From positions 13,062,915 through 13,126,914 of the forward strand of contig CM022679.1 in the NCBI GenBank assembly GCA_012295275.1: 64,000 bases of DNA. The letters are read 5' to 3'. The notes below the pieces were generated by a model, which had not been told where the DNA came from, searched no databases, and saw only the letters and a program-made list of their open reading frames with translations. Position 1 is the stretch's first letter; each line of letters starts with the position of its first letter. Shown one piece after another: positions 1-47,506 of this stretch. This DNA comes from Chrysomallon squamiferum. Lineage: Eukaryota; Mollusca; Gastropoda; Neomphalida; Peltospiridae. The position numbers were made by a program, and so were the translations under genes.

Positions 1-299
1 CAAAGAAGATAGTCAAAACGTTAGTAAATTTCATTAAAGTCAGACACATTTAGTTTTTTTTATCACTTAAGTGAAATCATTTGAACTGAATATATATACT
101 GAATATATAATTATTTCCACCTGTTTTTCCTTTGCTTATACACACTTAAATCCTGTGTCAATTTAATTAGATCTTCAGACTTGCAGACAGCTGTTTTATA
201 AATTGTAAAATTTATCCCTGCCCAGTATTTATTCATTTATTGATTATATATATTAAACTGAAATTGTATATTTAATGTTCATGATTAAAAATGTTTCAG

Positions 300-34684
<34,385 letters not shown>

Positions 34685-36644
34685 TTATGCAACAGACATC
34701 GCCTGTCTAGGCTCGACAAAACAAATCACGAAATCGCTTGCAGAAACCTCGAGTACTCACCAAAATCTGTGCTTTTACAGCACGCATGGTGATGACCTGC
34801 AGTGACTACGACAACATCATCAAGATTCTCGAAGACGAAGCACTCAGCCTGCCAAGTATGCAAAGTTAATCAACAAAACTCTCAGGGCCCCGGCCAGAGG
34901 GGCCATTTTAAAAAAAAAGAATTTAAAATTTAAAATTTTTAAAAATGAGAGTGATTACATTTGTGTAAAAAAAGAAAAAAAAAAAAAAAAAAAAAAAAAA
35001 AGGCCTAATGTCTTTTTGAAGAGAACAGTGCACACAATCTTGATGTTAAAAAAAATAATACTAATTATAACAAGGCAAATCTTGTGTGTCGTAATGCAAT
35101 GAGATATAATGTTAAAAGTATCGAAAATATAATATCTACGACTTTTGTGCATAAAAAAAATAAAAGAGAGAGAGAGAAAAGATATAGCTACTATGAGTTA
35201 TTTATTGTAGGTTATGGAATGAAGCACATTCCAATTAGAACAAGAAGGAATGGATAACTATATTATAAGTATTAATAGAACAAGTGGAGAAATGTGTGTG
35301 TTTATTATGTTTTTCTTCATATGTATAATAATTATATAATATAATATGCATATGTATAATTACTTGATTTGTCATATTTGAATTTTAAAATTAATGAAAA
35401 CAAGAAAATTATATTTAACATTGTTTTTCACTGCATAGATTGAAGCAATAGACTTGATGTTTCTTTTATTTATTTATTTATTTATTTTTCTAATGGTTAT
35501 TTACATATTTCCATGATCCCGTCATTTATATTTATCTTCATTTTAATTAAAAAAACAAAAAGGGAAAAAAAAAGGATTAAAATTTGCATTAAAATTCGAT
35601 AACACATGAAATGCTAATCATATTTCTGGTTTGGTTTTAATTGTATATTTTTATTCGTTATCATGAATTGCAGTCTTTTTCATATAAATAACACAAAATT
35701 GTGAATACTTTGTGAAGATTTATATTAATGGATGGTTATTAATAAATTCAGATTAACCAAAGTATTAACTTACTGTCAGCTAATGAGAGATGAATTATAA
35801 TCTTATGAATCCTTCTTTCAAAAAAAAAAAAAATGTAATTTAATAATAATAATAAAGATAAAATGGATAAAACTTCAAAAATAGAGATTTAATACTGTGA
35901 TAATAATAATAATAATAATAATAATATAATAATAATAATAAGGATGATAATACATTGAAAAACAGAAATAAAATAAATTAAAAGATAATTAATTTTCAGT
36001 AAGACAGTCCAGATTTCAAAATATTTTAATTTGAATAATTTGATTTTCAAATAATGAACAAGAGAGACAGCTTTTAGTGCCATTAATCTTTATCAGTTAA
36101 AAGCAGAACTGCTGAAAGCTTGTTCAGAGCAAAATGAACTTAGTATCAGAGGAAAATTAAATCTGTTCTGAAAGTTTATCATGTAATCCGTATATTTTGT
36201 GTTGCTTAATGTTTTGGAGATTGTTAAATGTCAAATGTATTGCTTCAGTACTAAACAGTGTTATGCCATTCATATTCCTTAATCTGTCTTGATTTGTTTG
36301 AAACTTTCTTTATTTTTTTATTTTTTTTTTTCTCAGAAAACAATATGAAAATGTGTTTCGATGTAAAATTGATCCCAAAAGCGTTTTTTTTCTTTCTTTT
36401 CTTTTCTTTTTGATGTGTGAAAAACAACAACAAAAAACCCAACAAAGATAGAAAAAGTCTAGAGAAATTTTGATTTTTGTATAGGTAGTTTATCACTTTC
36501 GTATTATAAATTTGTTTATGTATATATACATATCCTTTTTCATTCATTATATTTGACATTGATGTTGTTTATGTATTAAAGCAATTGTTGGTTTGGTATG
36601 TTATTATGTTGTTTTGCTTATTTATAGATAAAATAGCGTTGAAC

Positions 36645-36650
36645 AATAAA
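36645..36650 (+). promoter_or_regulatory. Candidate proximal polyadenylation signal (AATAAA) of SMG1
   Basis: Canonical hexamer followed immediately by a T-rich run. It would give a 3' UTR of about 2 kb. AT-rich DNA makes chance hexamers common, so this is weak. Confidence 0.35.
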
Positions 36651-36792
36651 TTTTTCTTTTTGATATGAACTGTTACTAGTTTCATCATTATAATTATGTA
36701 TGTTTTATATTACTATTCATACTTTTCTTTTCTTATTTTATGATGTACATTATTAGTAACACAGTAATAATCAGTATGTAGTTAAAAAAAAA

Positions 36793-37139
36793 TGTATAAT
36801 GTTCAGAATGTAGACAAAATATTACAATATATTTGGATGTTTCTCTATAGTTACTAACATAAATATAATGTTCACAGTGAAGGTTGGATTTTCCAGGACA
36901 TACATATGATTATCTTTGTAGTTAACAAAATATATAAAGTCAAAGTGTAGGCTGAAAGTTACATTATAGATGGATAATTATCTTTGAGGTTCTTGAGCAA
37001 AATATATAAAGTTATAATGTTTGAATTGTAGGTTCAGAGGTTCATTATACAGGAATTTCTCTTTGTAGTTACTGACAAAATTATATAAAGTTAAAATATT
37101 CAAAGTGAAGGTTCAAAATTACTGCAGAGATAGATAATT
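36793..37139 (+). repeat. Degenerate tandem repeat, four to five units of about 68-82 bases
   Basis: Units starting near 36840, 36912, 36980 and 37058 share TCTTTGTAGTTA, ATATATAAAGT and a GTGAAGGTT-like block; a partial unit precedes them. The array is inside the SMG1 3' UTR. Confidence 0.7.
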
Positions 37140-38489
37140 TTATTTTTTATTTATTTTTGTCTGTTAAATATGATGAACTGTTGAAGAACAGACAATCAGC
37201 CAGTTTACTAAATGATGTTCAGCAGTGAAGATCTGACTGAATTAATAACAGTATATATAATAAAATGGTAAATTGAGCTTTCTGCATAGAGTAACAATGT
37301 CTTAGCAACAGAAAGATGTTCTATACAACTCTACATTTAGTTCTGTGTAAAGTTTTATGCTTCTAAACAAATTTAAATCACCATGCTATTATATTCAGTC
37401 CTAAATTGTCCTAAATCGTTGCATATTTTGAGAAGAAATGTTTTTTAAATTATAAAATAACCAGCCATATGCTAATAAGTTTATATAATTTCATGATTTG
37501 AATACAATGAAAATGAGTTGGCCGTGTTTAAAATAGTTGCACCATGTTGCTAGGAGTTGATATACGTAGAAATTTAACATTCTTCAAAACATGAGTTAGC
37601 CTGTCAGTTTAAGCTTTGACTAAACAATTGTTGTAAACAATTTTATAATTTTTATACAAGATCTTTACAATACTTTGGCAAGTAAAAAGCAACAGAGAGA
37701 AAAAGAGAGTTGAGGTTAGATCATCAGTTGCTGCTTTATCTCCAGTTCATGTTTAGAAAGTTGAGGTTGGAGCTGTTGTATATATTTTATAGACACAGAT
37801 AGCCAGATGCAGTGGAAGTATTTATATAATTTTAATTGAAATTTGTCAATTCTGGGAAAGGTGTCAGAAACATATATAATTTTTATTCACGATTTTGCAC
37901 GATAGTGAGTAATCATTTATGATCTTTATGATCCTGGATTTTCTTCTGTACAAACCAGGGTGTTATTAAAAATATCTGATGAAAAAATGGATTGTAAAAT
38001 ACAAAATTCAAAATTAGCCAATTATTGGCAGTGGAACGGAATGAAAAAATGCTTTCAGTAGAGTTGGAAGAACCTGTTACCATAGAAACATTTACATTTC
38101 AAAATCTTGCTTGGGAGTTAACAGTTTTATATTTTTATTTATTTATTTATTTATTTTTTTATCACAAATGTTACTAAACAAAAATAAAACAACACATTTT
38201 CAGCTGTTATTGGTTTGGAATACATAAATGTTTTTAACTCACAAGCTTGCATTGTTTGTATTCTTGGTACCAGCCATTGTTGTTCCTAGTTTTATTTTCT
38301 TGAACTGATATACATGTATGTTATTTCCTGAATATTTGATTTCACAATTTTTGTTCACATAATACAATGTAAAATGAATTTTTGTTTTTCTTTTTTAAAT
38401 TGAATGAAATAGTGCCATGTAAAATACTGTTCTAGTGTTTGTCTTCGTCATTTTATTGCTTATTTGTGTATTGTTTGCTGTTGTAGTTT

Positions 38490-38495
38490 AATAAA
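38490..38495 (+). promoter_or_regulatory. Candidate distal polyadenylation signal (AATAAA) of SMG1
   Basis: A canonical hexamer in the sense orientation, followed within about 30 bases by a T-rich stretch. No further coding sequence of SMG1 is needed after 34684. Use of the site is inferred. Confidence 0.5.
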
Positions 38496-38796
38496 GGCTT
38501 ATTGGAAGCAGAAACTTGTATTTGTTATATTAAAAAGAAAAATAATTAATGTCTTAAAAATGTTAAGAGTGGACTGACAATTTAAATTCATTTTATAAAT
38601 GGTTTTATTTCTTCTTTTTTTTATTTTTTTTTTAATTTTTTGCTACATTTATTTCATAATTTATACTAAAAGTTTTTAGTTATTTAATGTATTACTTTCT
38701 TATTCCCCTAAAAAAATCAAAGAAGAAACAATTTACACAGCTTTACAATTTCTGTTTTAACTTAAAGCAGTTCTGCTGTTTTTGTTTTGGACTAGC

Positions 38797-38971
38797 TGTT
38801 TTGAGGGGCAGAGTTTTGAGGTGGATCTGGTCAAAGGATCAGTCCTTTTCATTGATTTTTCCTCACTACATTTATTGCCCAACATTTAGCTTAACACAAT
38901 ATGTTTTTCCCTATCCATGGGAATGTGCATATAATAAACCACTTGCTGCAACCAAAAAAAAAAAAAAAAAA
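38797..38971 (+). mobile_element. Degenerate SINE copy ending in poly(A)
   Basis: The block ATGGGAATGTGCATATAATA then AACCACTTGCTGC resembles the conserved tail of the other copies and runs into an A tract at 38954-38971. Upstream, TTTTGAGGGGCAG near 38799 resembles the flank or head. It lies just past the presumed SMG1 3' end. Confidence 0.45.
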
Positions 38972-39824
38972 GGTTAGAAGAAGAATCCAGAGGATGAAGG
39001 CAACTGAATTTGTCTTCCATGTGCATGTTGCTTAACTCATGTACAACACACAAAATAAATACAAATGTGACTTGTGACACCAAACTGGGTCTTCAGTCAC
39101 ATTTTCATGCATTGGAGTCAGACATTTTCAGTTTTCTGATACCTTTTCAGCTTTGTTTTGATACCTCATTCATCCCTTCCTCATATTTGGTTCCAGAGAT
39201 ATGTCTAGACAAACTGGAGGGTTTCTTAAATTCAGTAAATAAGTGTTCATAAAAGTTCTGTGAAACATCTATAGGATTAATATCTATCAGTTTCACCAGT
39301 GGATCAAAGATGTAAGGTATTTGTATATAAATCTGTTTTTAACAAAATATCAAAATTGAATTGTTTTTGGGGAGGGGTAGTCATTCCACTATTGTTGGAT
39401 AAATCCAAAACCTACTTGGTCATGTTACTTAAAATTTGGTTTCATATTAAAAATGCATTCAATAACATTTTCCCCATATTCCTACAAAAAGATATATTCA
39501 TGAACTTAAGGTTTCTTGTTTTAAAACTTTGATTTGTATTTTGTATGAATATATAGTATTACTTAATAATATACACAAAACAACAAATTTGCAAGAATTT
39601 TAACACAATGCTTAAAATGTTTCGTTAATTATTGAGGCTTTGGAATATTTACACAAAATAAAGCAAAAAAAAAAAAACAACAAAAACAACAAACAAAAAA
39701 TAAAATCTGGTTTATTTAGAGGCATGAGCTTGTAAAGCCAGAAATGAATAATATTACACTGCAACATGCATATAATATAAACTATCTTTAAAAAAAAAAA
39801 AAAAAAATGACTCAAAAAGTCTAT

Positions 39825-39884
39825 AAAATAATTGTTCACCCAGACACATATCACACACTCGTATACTGGAGTTTATAGATATAT
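39825..39884 (+). repeat. Dispersed 58-base repeat, copy A
   Basis: AATTGTTCACCCAGACACAT then a conserved block to GTTTATAGATATAT. A near-identical copy is at 42126-42185. Confidence 0.85.
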
Positions 39885-41527
39885 CACAGCTATATTAATA
39901 CTGAATATTTTACATTAATTATAAAATACAATAGTGATTCATATTACTTTGAACTACAATTCACTCAAAAACTAATTCATTCTGTTTCTCAATAGGAAAA
40001 AGTTTTTTTAATTATTTTGAACAGATATTATTTTAAAAGTAAGAATTTAAAAATGATAGATAAATTAAGCATGTCTTTAGAACCTTGCATGTGGCAATAA
40101 AGGCAAGAGAGAAAAAAAAGCTATATAAAGACAGAAAATAAATTAACATTTGTTGTTGGATTTCTTACAGAAATTAATAATATTTGGTCTTGAAGGTGTT
40201 AAATGTGTTTGGCTATGAAATAACAATACAAAAATAATGATAAATTTTGTTTAAAAATGTCCTTGTCTTTTGTCATCCTTTAGTTAATTGTTCTTGTTTG
40301 TTACATTTCCTTTACAAGTTTCATCAAAGTACACCTTTAAAATCACTTTTAATTCACATGCAAAACAAAACAAATTTTAACATTCATAAGTAAAGTGAAA
40401 ATCTCATTGAAATCATTAAATAAAATACAAAAATATTTATAAAAATCTTCTTGAATATACAAAATTTCTGACATTGATGATCATTTCAATTATAACATAT
40501 AATTTCTTCTTTATGTTATACTTTCAAAATAAATATAGATTTAAAACAATAAAGAACCTATATAAGGAGTATTCATTAAAATTTGTTGAGAGACCATGGT
40601 CCTGTAAAACAAAAATTAATTAAATTGGACTAATAACAAATTTGTTTAGTGATCTTTCATGGTAGAAACTGGATACACCTCATTTCAAATAGTTTTACAA
40701 GAACCTGTAAACAAATTATTCAGTTTGGTAGTAAGCACTTAGTATACTTTAAGCCTTAGAAATGGAAACCTGTATGAACTGCCCATAGAAAAAAGTAATT
40801 GTTTTCAAAAAAATAATGCACTGCACAGAAATAATTGGTTTAAAAGAGATTATATCATTAACAAAGTATAACAGTATTTCTAATAATATTTATTTTATTT
40901 TATTTTATTTTATTTTATTTTATTTTATTTATTTATTTATTTTTCACTGATAAACTATGAAGATAAAAAACAAAAACATGAATGTATAAAAATTATAACG
41001 CATTTTTTCTCTAATTTAACAAACAATAAATTTTGGTTTTTTATCACTTCACCAAATAGGCCAGTAACAATAATTATCAACAAGAATGTTAAAATAAAAT
41101 AAAATAAAATAAAAATAACAACCCAGAACAAAAGCACAAATGATTACAAACATAGAATGAAACAATGATTACATCACTCTAATTACCATTGTAAAATACA
41201 GTAATTAAACATTATGCATAATTCCTCTTTTCTTTTCTTTTTTCTAAATGCTCATGTAATTTATAATTACCAGGAATGCAGTAAGAGTTTACAACAATTC
41301 TCTACAGGTTTACATTTACTAAATGTAAATTCCCAACAATTAAATGTTATTCATTATTTTTTAAAAAGAATCAAGTAATTTGTAATGGTAATGAACTCAT
41401 TAAGAAATAATTAAATATTATGTTTTCCCCTGATTTTATGTGCCAAATAAAAAAATATTATGAATGAAATACTGTGGTTAAATAATTTAAATTTGAATGA
41501 AGAGTTAAATTTGTGACAGAACTGCAG

Positions 41528-41916
41528 CTATCCAAGAATTGGGCTGGTAACAGCTGCCGATCTTGCTGAAAGCAAAACCCTGTTTCCCGAAATTCGTCTG
41601 TTGTCTGGTTTCCATGCCGGGCCATCCATTTCACCTAAACAAAAAACAAAAAATTTAAATTAATTAAACTAATAACAACATGTAGAATGAAAAAGAAAAA
41701 AGTTTCCACACCCTCCAAAAAAATGACGTCACTAAAATGTATACAGTTTTGAAGATGAAATTAATTATAAAGAAAAAAAGTAAAGAAAATATATAAAAAA
41801 AAGAGAAAAAAAAAGTGGAAGATATAAGTAAAATGTGAAACTATATAAACAAACAACTTTATTTAAACTTAGATCATATAATAGGACCCCTCTATAAAAA
41901 TGTACCTAATGTCCAT

Positions 41917-41958
<42 letters not shown>

Positions 41959-43360
41959 CTCAGTTCTATTTAAATAATAAATATATTAGCTTGGAATTAT
42001 AAGCAAAGATTAGAAATTTACAGATACCATTTTCCAGTTTAGCATCTACAATTACAAACAGTTTATATATATATATATATATATGAAAAATAAAATTTTC
42101 CAAAGCCAGAAACTAAACAAAAGTAAAAATAATTGTTCACCCAGACACATACCACACACTTTCATACTGGAGTTTATAGATATATTCAGTATATATATAT
42201 ATATATATATATATGAATATATATATATATATATATATTTATGCAGGTAATAAATAATAAGCTACCTGTGATAATATTGTACTGCTTTCTCACAGGGTAC
42301 TCCCTGGGTACTCCAGGCCCTAGTAAGTACCCCAGCTTGCTGTGTATCCGTTTGTACTGGGTCCAGTAGTTGGATGGGCCTGGGGTGGGTTTGACAATCT
42401 CCCTCATGGAGGCTCCCTCAGTCTGGTTAATTCGATGTAGTAGTGAGGTCAGGTGAAGACGATTTGCCTGCACAACAGTGAAAACAACTGTAAGGTGATT
42501 TTTCAAAAATCTGTACATAATAAGTAAAATAACAATAAAATTAAATAAAATAAAATTTAAAAAATAATAATAATAAAATAAAATAAAATAAAATAAAATA
42601 TAAAATAAAATAAAATAAAATAAAATAAAATAAAATAAAATAAAATAAAATAAAATAAAATGAGGGTTGAGGTGAAGAGATTTTTTTTTTTTGCACAACA
42701 GGGTTTTTGGTACTGATATTGACATATATTTTGAATACACATATACACATAAATAATGTATTTTTACTTTGTAAAATTTAATACATGATAAATATTATTA
42801 ATTATTTTATGAAAATAACTTAATATATTATATATATAATTTATTTCCATTTACTTTTCTGTTTCTGTTTTTCAAAATACTGGTATGATTTCTTTCAAAA
42901 TTTTCTTGTTGACATTAAATGTTTAAATTTCCAAATACCTTCTCTGAATTTTCACTTAATTTGAAAATATGTTGACTGTTGTTCAAATAAAGCATTTATT
43001 TCATGATTATAAATCAGCAGCAAATTTTTAACACAATCAAATGAATCAAGTTAATAAAAAACTGTGATCATCATGAAATAATAAATGAAGTTTAATCTAA
43101 ATTTCGGGTGTTTTCTCTGAAGCTAAGTAACAGGAAAAGTACACACTGGAATGATTTCTTTTCTTGGATATGTCTTGCAGTAATCTGTCTCCCAGTCTGG
43201 GTTTTCTTGAGGGTTGCCGATGTCAAACTGGGACAGGTGCATAGAGGGACAAAGAGCGGGACGTTCGGCAGGAAGAAGGGTCTTGCTGCCCCCATAATAC
43301 TGAAACAAAAATTGTTTTTAGATGTTAAATTGCACCTTCAGTATAATCTGTTTTGTGTCG

Positions 43361-43427
<67 letters not shown>

Positions 43428-44271
43428 CATACTGTTAAACATCGTAATAAAGTATTAAAGCTTGTTTTTAAATAAATCTCTCAAGTAAATATAGACACAT
43501 AAATAATGTATTTTTTCTTTAGCAGAATTTAACACAATACAAATATATATACATATCATTACTGATACTACTACTACAGCCACAAATATTACTACTGCTG
43601 CTGCTGCCACTACTGCTACTACTGTATCTGCAACTGTTTCAACTACTACTACTATTAATAATAATAATAATAATAAAAGTATAACAACAATTTCATCATC
43701 ACAAACAGGTAAGATGATATTCCATGTCAAATCATTCCATGTTTAATCTGTATTGTGGCTAAACAAAAAATATTACAGACCTGAAACTTTTATATGTTTT
43801 AGTTAACATGTGGAAGATTAAGAAAAGAAAAGAACTAATATATGAGTAAATAAATAAATAAATAATAATATCAATGAGAGCTAAAAATATCAGTTGAATA
43901 ATGGAAAAATAAGGGATTACATACAGTTCATTAAGCATATCAATAAATAATTCCATATTACTTTCTTGTATTAAACAAAGCAGCTCATTGAAACATAATC
44001 CTGTAACACAGATCTGGGTCTGCATGCTTGTGAATGTTTATAATCTGAAAAGCTGACTTAAAGTTGTCAATCTATAACCTCTGACAGAAAACAAGAAGTT
44101 TTATTTACATACTCTACAAACAGAAATAACAGCTTTGATTTAAGTCTTGCTCTGCAACTAAGATATCTTAAAAGCAACATAATTCAAAATTGAGTTGCTA
44201 GAGATAAACATATTGTGCATGTCCAGTCAGTTTTAATAATGATGATGAAGATAATTATAATAATAATAATG

Positions 44272-44324
<53 letters not shown>

Positions 44325-44335
44325 TAAATAATAAA

Positions 44336-44382
<47 letters not shown>

Positions 44383-44871
44383 TGACAACAATAATAATGA
44401 ATGTAATCAACAATTTCTTTAAGTTAAATTGTTACATTAATGAGTATAATTTCATAAAAAAATATATATATACTAGTCTGTTTCTACACCAGAGATTGGG
44501 CAAATGAATAAACAAACAAACAAACAAGTAAATAATAATAATAATAACAATAATAATAATAACAGTGTAGTAATAGTAGTAATAGTAGCAATACTGGTAA
44601 TAATAATAATAATTAGAATATTTTAAAATGTTCTATATATACATACATACATACATATATAACAAACACCCACACACAGTTTTATTTTTAAATTGTTGTT
44701 TTTTTGTATTTGCTCTGTTAAACCACCAGTACTGACAAACCCTTTTCTAAGGTATGAATGTCATTACACCCTTGTGTTACTCATTATTAGCAATCATGAC
44801 AAATATCTTTCTTAGCAATAAATCTGAGTTGATAGTCACAAAATCTGTTTTAAAATGTATTAGACAACAGT

Positions 44872-44911
<40 letters not shown>

Positions 44912-47052
44912 ATACAGTATTAGCCAACCAAGACTGATGGTTAAAAAAAACTTTCTCAAAGTGACCCACCATACAATGTGCTATTTCAAGTAATTTTGTT
45001 TATTATTCATTATCACAGAAGTAGCAAAATAAGTTTAGAAAGATTGTCTTGATAAGAACAGTTTTCCAATAAAGTATCAAGATAGAGACCGGTTTCAGTG
45101 ACAAAGTTAACAAACTTGGCTTGGTCAAATTTTATGGATTTCTGTTCTCTCTTGTTCAAAGTTATTAATATTAAATGGCTTTGACTCGAAGTGAACACTT
45201 GCCAAAGACTGAATACTGTTGATGAATAAGCTGAAAACATGTACAAACACTACTAATAACACTTCAAAGCTGTCGTAAAAATTACTTATGTCCGATTAAA
45301 GGATAAAGGATTATAAAAAAAAAAAATGTTGGTGCTGCATGAGTGGTTACATTTGTAGACTGAACCAGTACTAGAAATAAAAATATATCTGTCTTGTTCA
45401 TTCATGCATAACAAATTTTGGTGGTATGGTGGAATGATTATTGATAAAATAAATAGATAACTGGCTCCAATTGTGTAATTTCCTGTTCATATCACTTCTA
45501 AAAGAAAAAAATTGTTTTAATACATATATAAAAAGCTCTTTTACAAGTTTCACTGATCTTACTCTTTATAAACAGTTCAAAATGAAGTGAAGTGATTTTC
45601 TTTTTTAAATTTAAAGTGTGTGATGATAGCCTTTTCAACTGATCCAGTATTCTGAACACACTTTTATATAATCCATTGGTTGCTATTTCTTTATGTAAAC
45701 TGTCTATTCATTACAGCCAACACCCAGTGACTACTGCCTTTCAAAAAGTCAAAGCAATATTCTTCATGTCAATGGGAAGGTTGACCTAAAATTATCCCTT
45801 TTTGTTAATTTATAAAAAGGGTTTCGATGTCCATTTGTGAATGACAGAAAATTATATAAAATAGTTAATTTCTCATTCACATATACACATTGTGATTGAA
45901 CTTAAATTTCTTTTACAAAAAATATTTCAGTATTCTGCAGTAGTATGAAAAAGTTAAAAAAAAAAAAACAGAAACAAAAACAAAGAAATACATATTAAAT
46001 TCCTTCCACTCCACAAAACTTTAAACTTTAGTAACTAACAGATTTTTTCGAGATAAGATATCTAAATCTAATAACAGAAGATTCCTTACTGCACCTTAAT
46101 GTTTTGTAATGTAATATTTAAACAAGAAATTAAAAAAATTAAAATTAACTTTTTACCAGTGTGATTCGGTTTGTTTGTGGGAACTGGATTATTAATTAGT
46201 CCTGGTTTCCAAGTACCCATGTTGACTGAAAACAATGAATGACGACAAGCCAGGCCGAGTCGTCAGTCAGCCATTTTAAAATCATAAAGCTCTTTTGTGT
46301 TTGTATTTCTAAAAATAGAATACGTAGCACCAACGTAATGAAAACAATAAACTTTTTTTTATCCAGTTTGTTTATTCATTATTCTTTTGTAGTCTTTCAT
46401 ATGCATACTGTGTGTATGTGAATGTCAATATTTCTGCGTGCTTTTGAATATTTGTTTTCTTTCTTATATTCAAAGGAAAGACGTATTTAAGATACATTTA
46501 GTAGAGAAATTAAAACATTAAATATTAATCATTTTTTTAAAAAACATAATACAGAGGATTATTTTCAAAATATAGAATTATTATTATTTGATTTATTATT
46601 ATTATTATTTTGTTGTTGTTTTTTTCTATTTATTACTTATAGTAATAATAGATATTGATGACACAATGAAAATAACTGTGGTGATTTCATTATTTTAAAG
46701 GTTTTTTTTGTGAATAATGTCTTTTAAAGACTAGAAGATGCCAAAATTAATGTTCAATGATGGAGTAATGGTATTTTTTATTTTTATTTAAAAATCTGTG
46801 TTTTTCCATTATTTAATTATAATGGGTTTCTAATTACAAGTATTTGATTTGAACTGAACATAGAGATACAGACCTTTATTTTATTTATTGTTATTGTTTG
46901 TTTGTTTATTTGTTTTTGTTTTTGTTTTCTCATTTGTTTGTTTTGGATTAAGTTGGTTTAAATCCAAAATATTTAAAAATAATATTAACATTTACACTAC
47001 TTTTTGTTATTATTCTTTATTTATTTATTTATTTATTTGTTATTATTATTAA

Positions 47053-47109
<57 letters not shown>

Positions 47110-47438
47110 TTTATATCTTATTACAAAAGTCTATAATTCAGTTATATATTTTATTCTAAGATATAAGTTAAGCTTCACATAAAAGAAATGATTTCAGCTG
47201 ATGTGTAAATATATGAAACACTGATCCATAAATCATTTGTAATATGATGATTTCACACTTATAAAGTGTTTACCAAGTAAAACATGATAATAAAATAAAA
47301 TCATAAATTCTGATGTGTCTGACAACATAAAATATGTATTGATTGTTATATTCTCTGTATATAATACTGGAAGTATTTATATGACAGATATATAGGGCCA
47401 CTTTGTAATCTGTGTGTGTGTATAATATATATCTCAGT

Positions 47439-47506
<68 letters not shown>

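Larger units (their letters stand above)
34685..38510 (+). other. SMG1: SMG1 3' untranslated region
   Basis: About 3.8 kb of AT-rich sequence with no believable ORF follows the SMG1 stop. Possible polyadenylation signals include AATAAA at 36645-36650 and at 38490-38495. The second is followed by T-rich sequence and by a change in character of the DNA, so I take it as the likely distal end; the first could give a shorter form. The segment contains poly(A) and (ATA)n stretches and a degenerate tandem repeat at 36793-37139. The UTR end is inferred, not observed. Confidence 0.55.
38520..41527. other. Gap between SMG1 and the minus-strand gene
   Basis: AT-rich with no supported coding sequence. 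It holds the SINE-like copy at 38797, the 58-base repeat at 39825 and a (TTTTA)n run at about 40887-40940. The end part is probably the 3' UTR of the minus-strand gene; no polyadenylation signal stands out. Confidence 0.6.

Noticed and set aside
42186-42740. 184-codon minus-strand open frame
   Set aside because: Only 42266-42467 is a real exon; the rest is a (TTTTA)n microsatellite, intron and (AT)n read-through.
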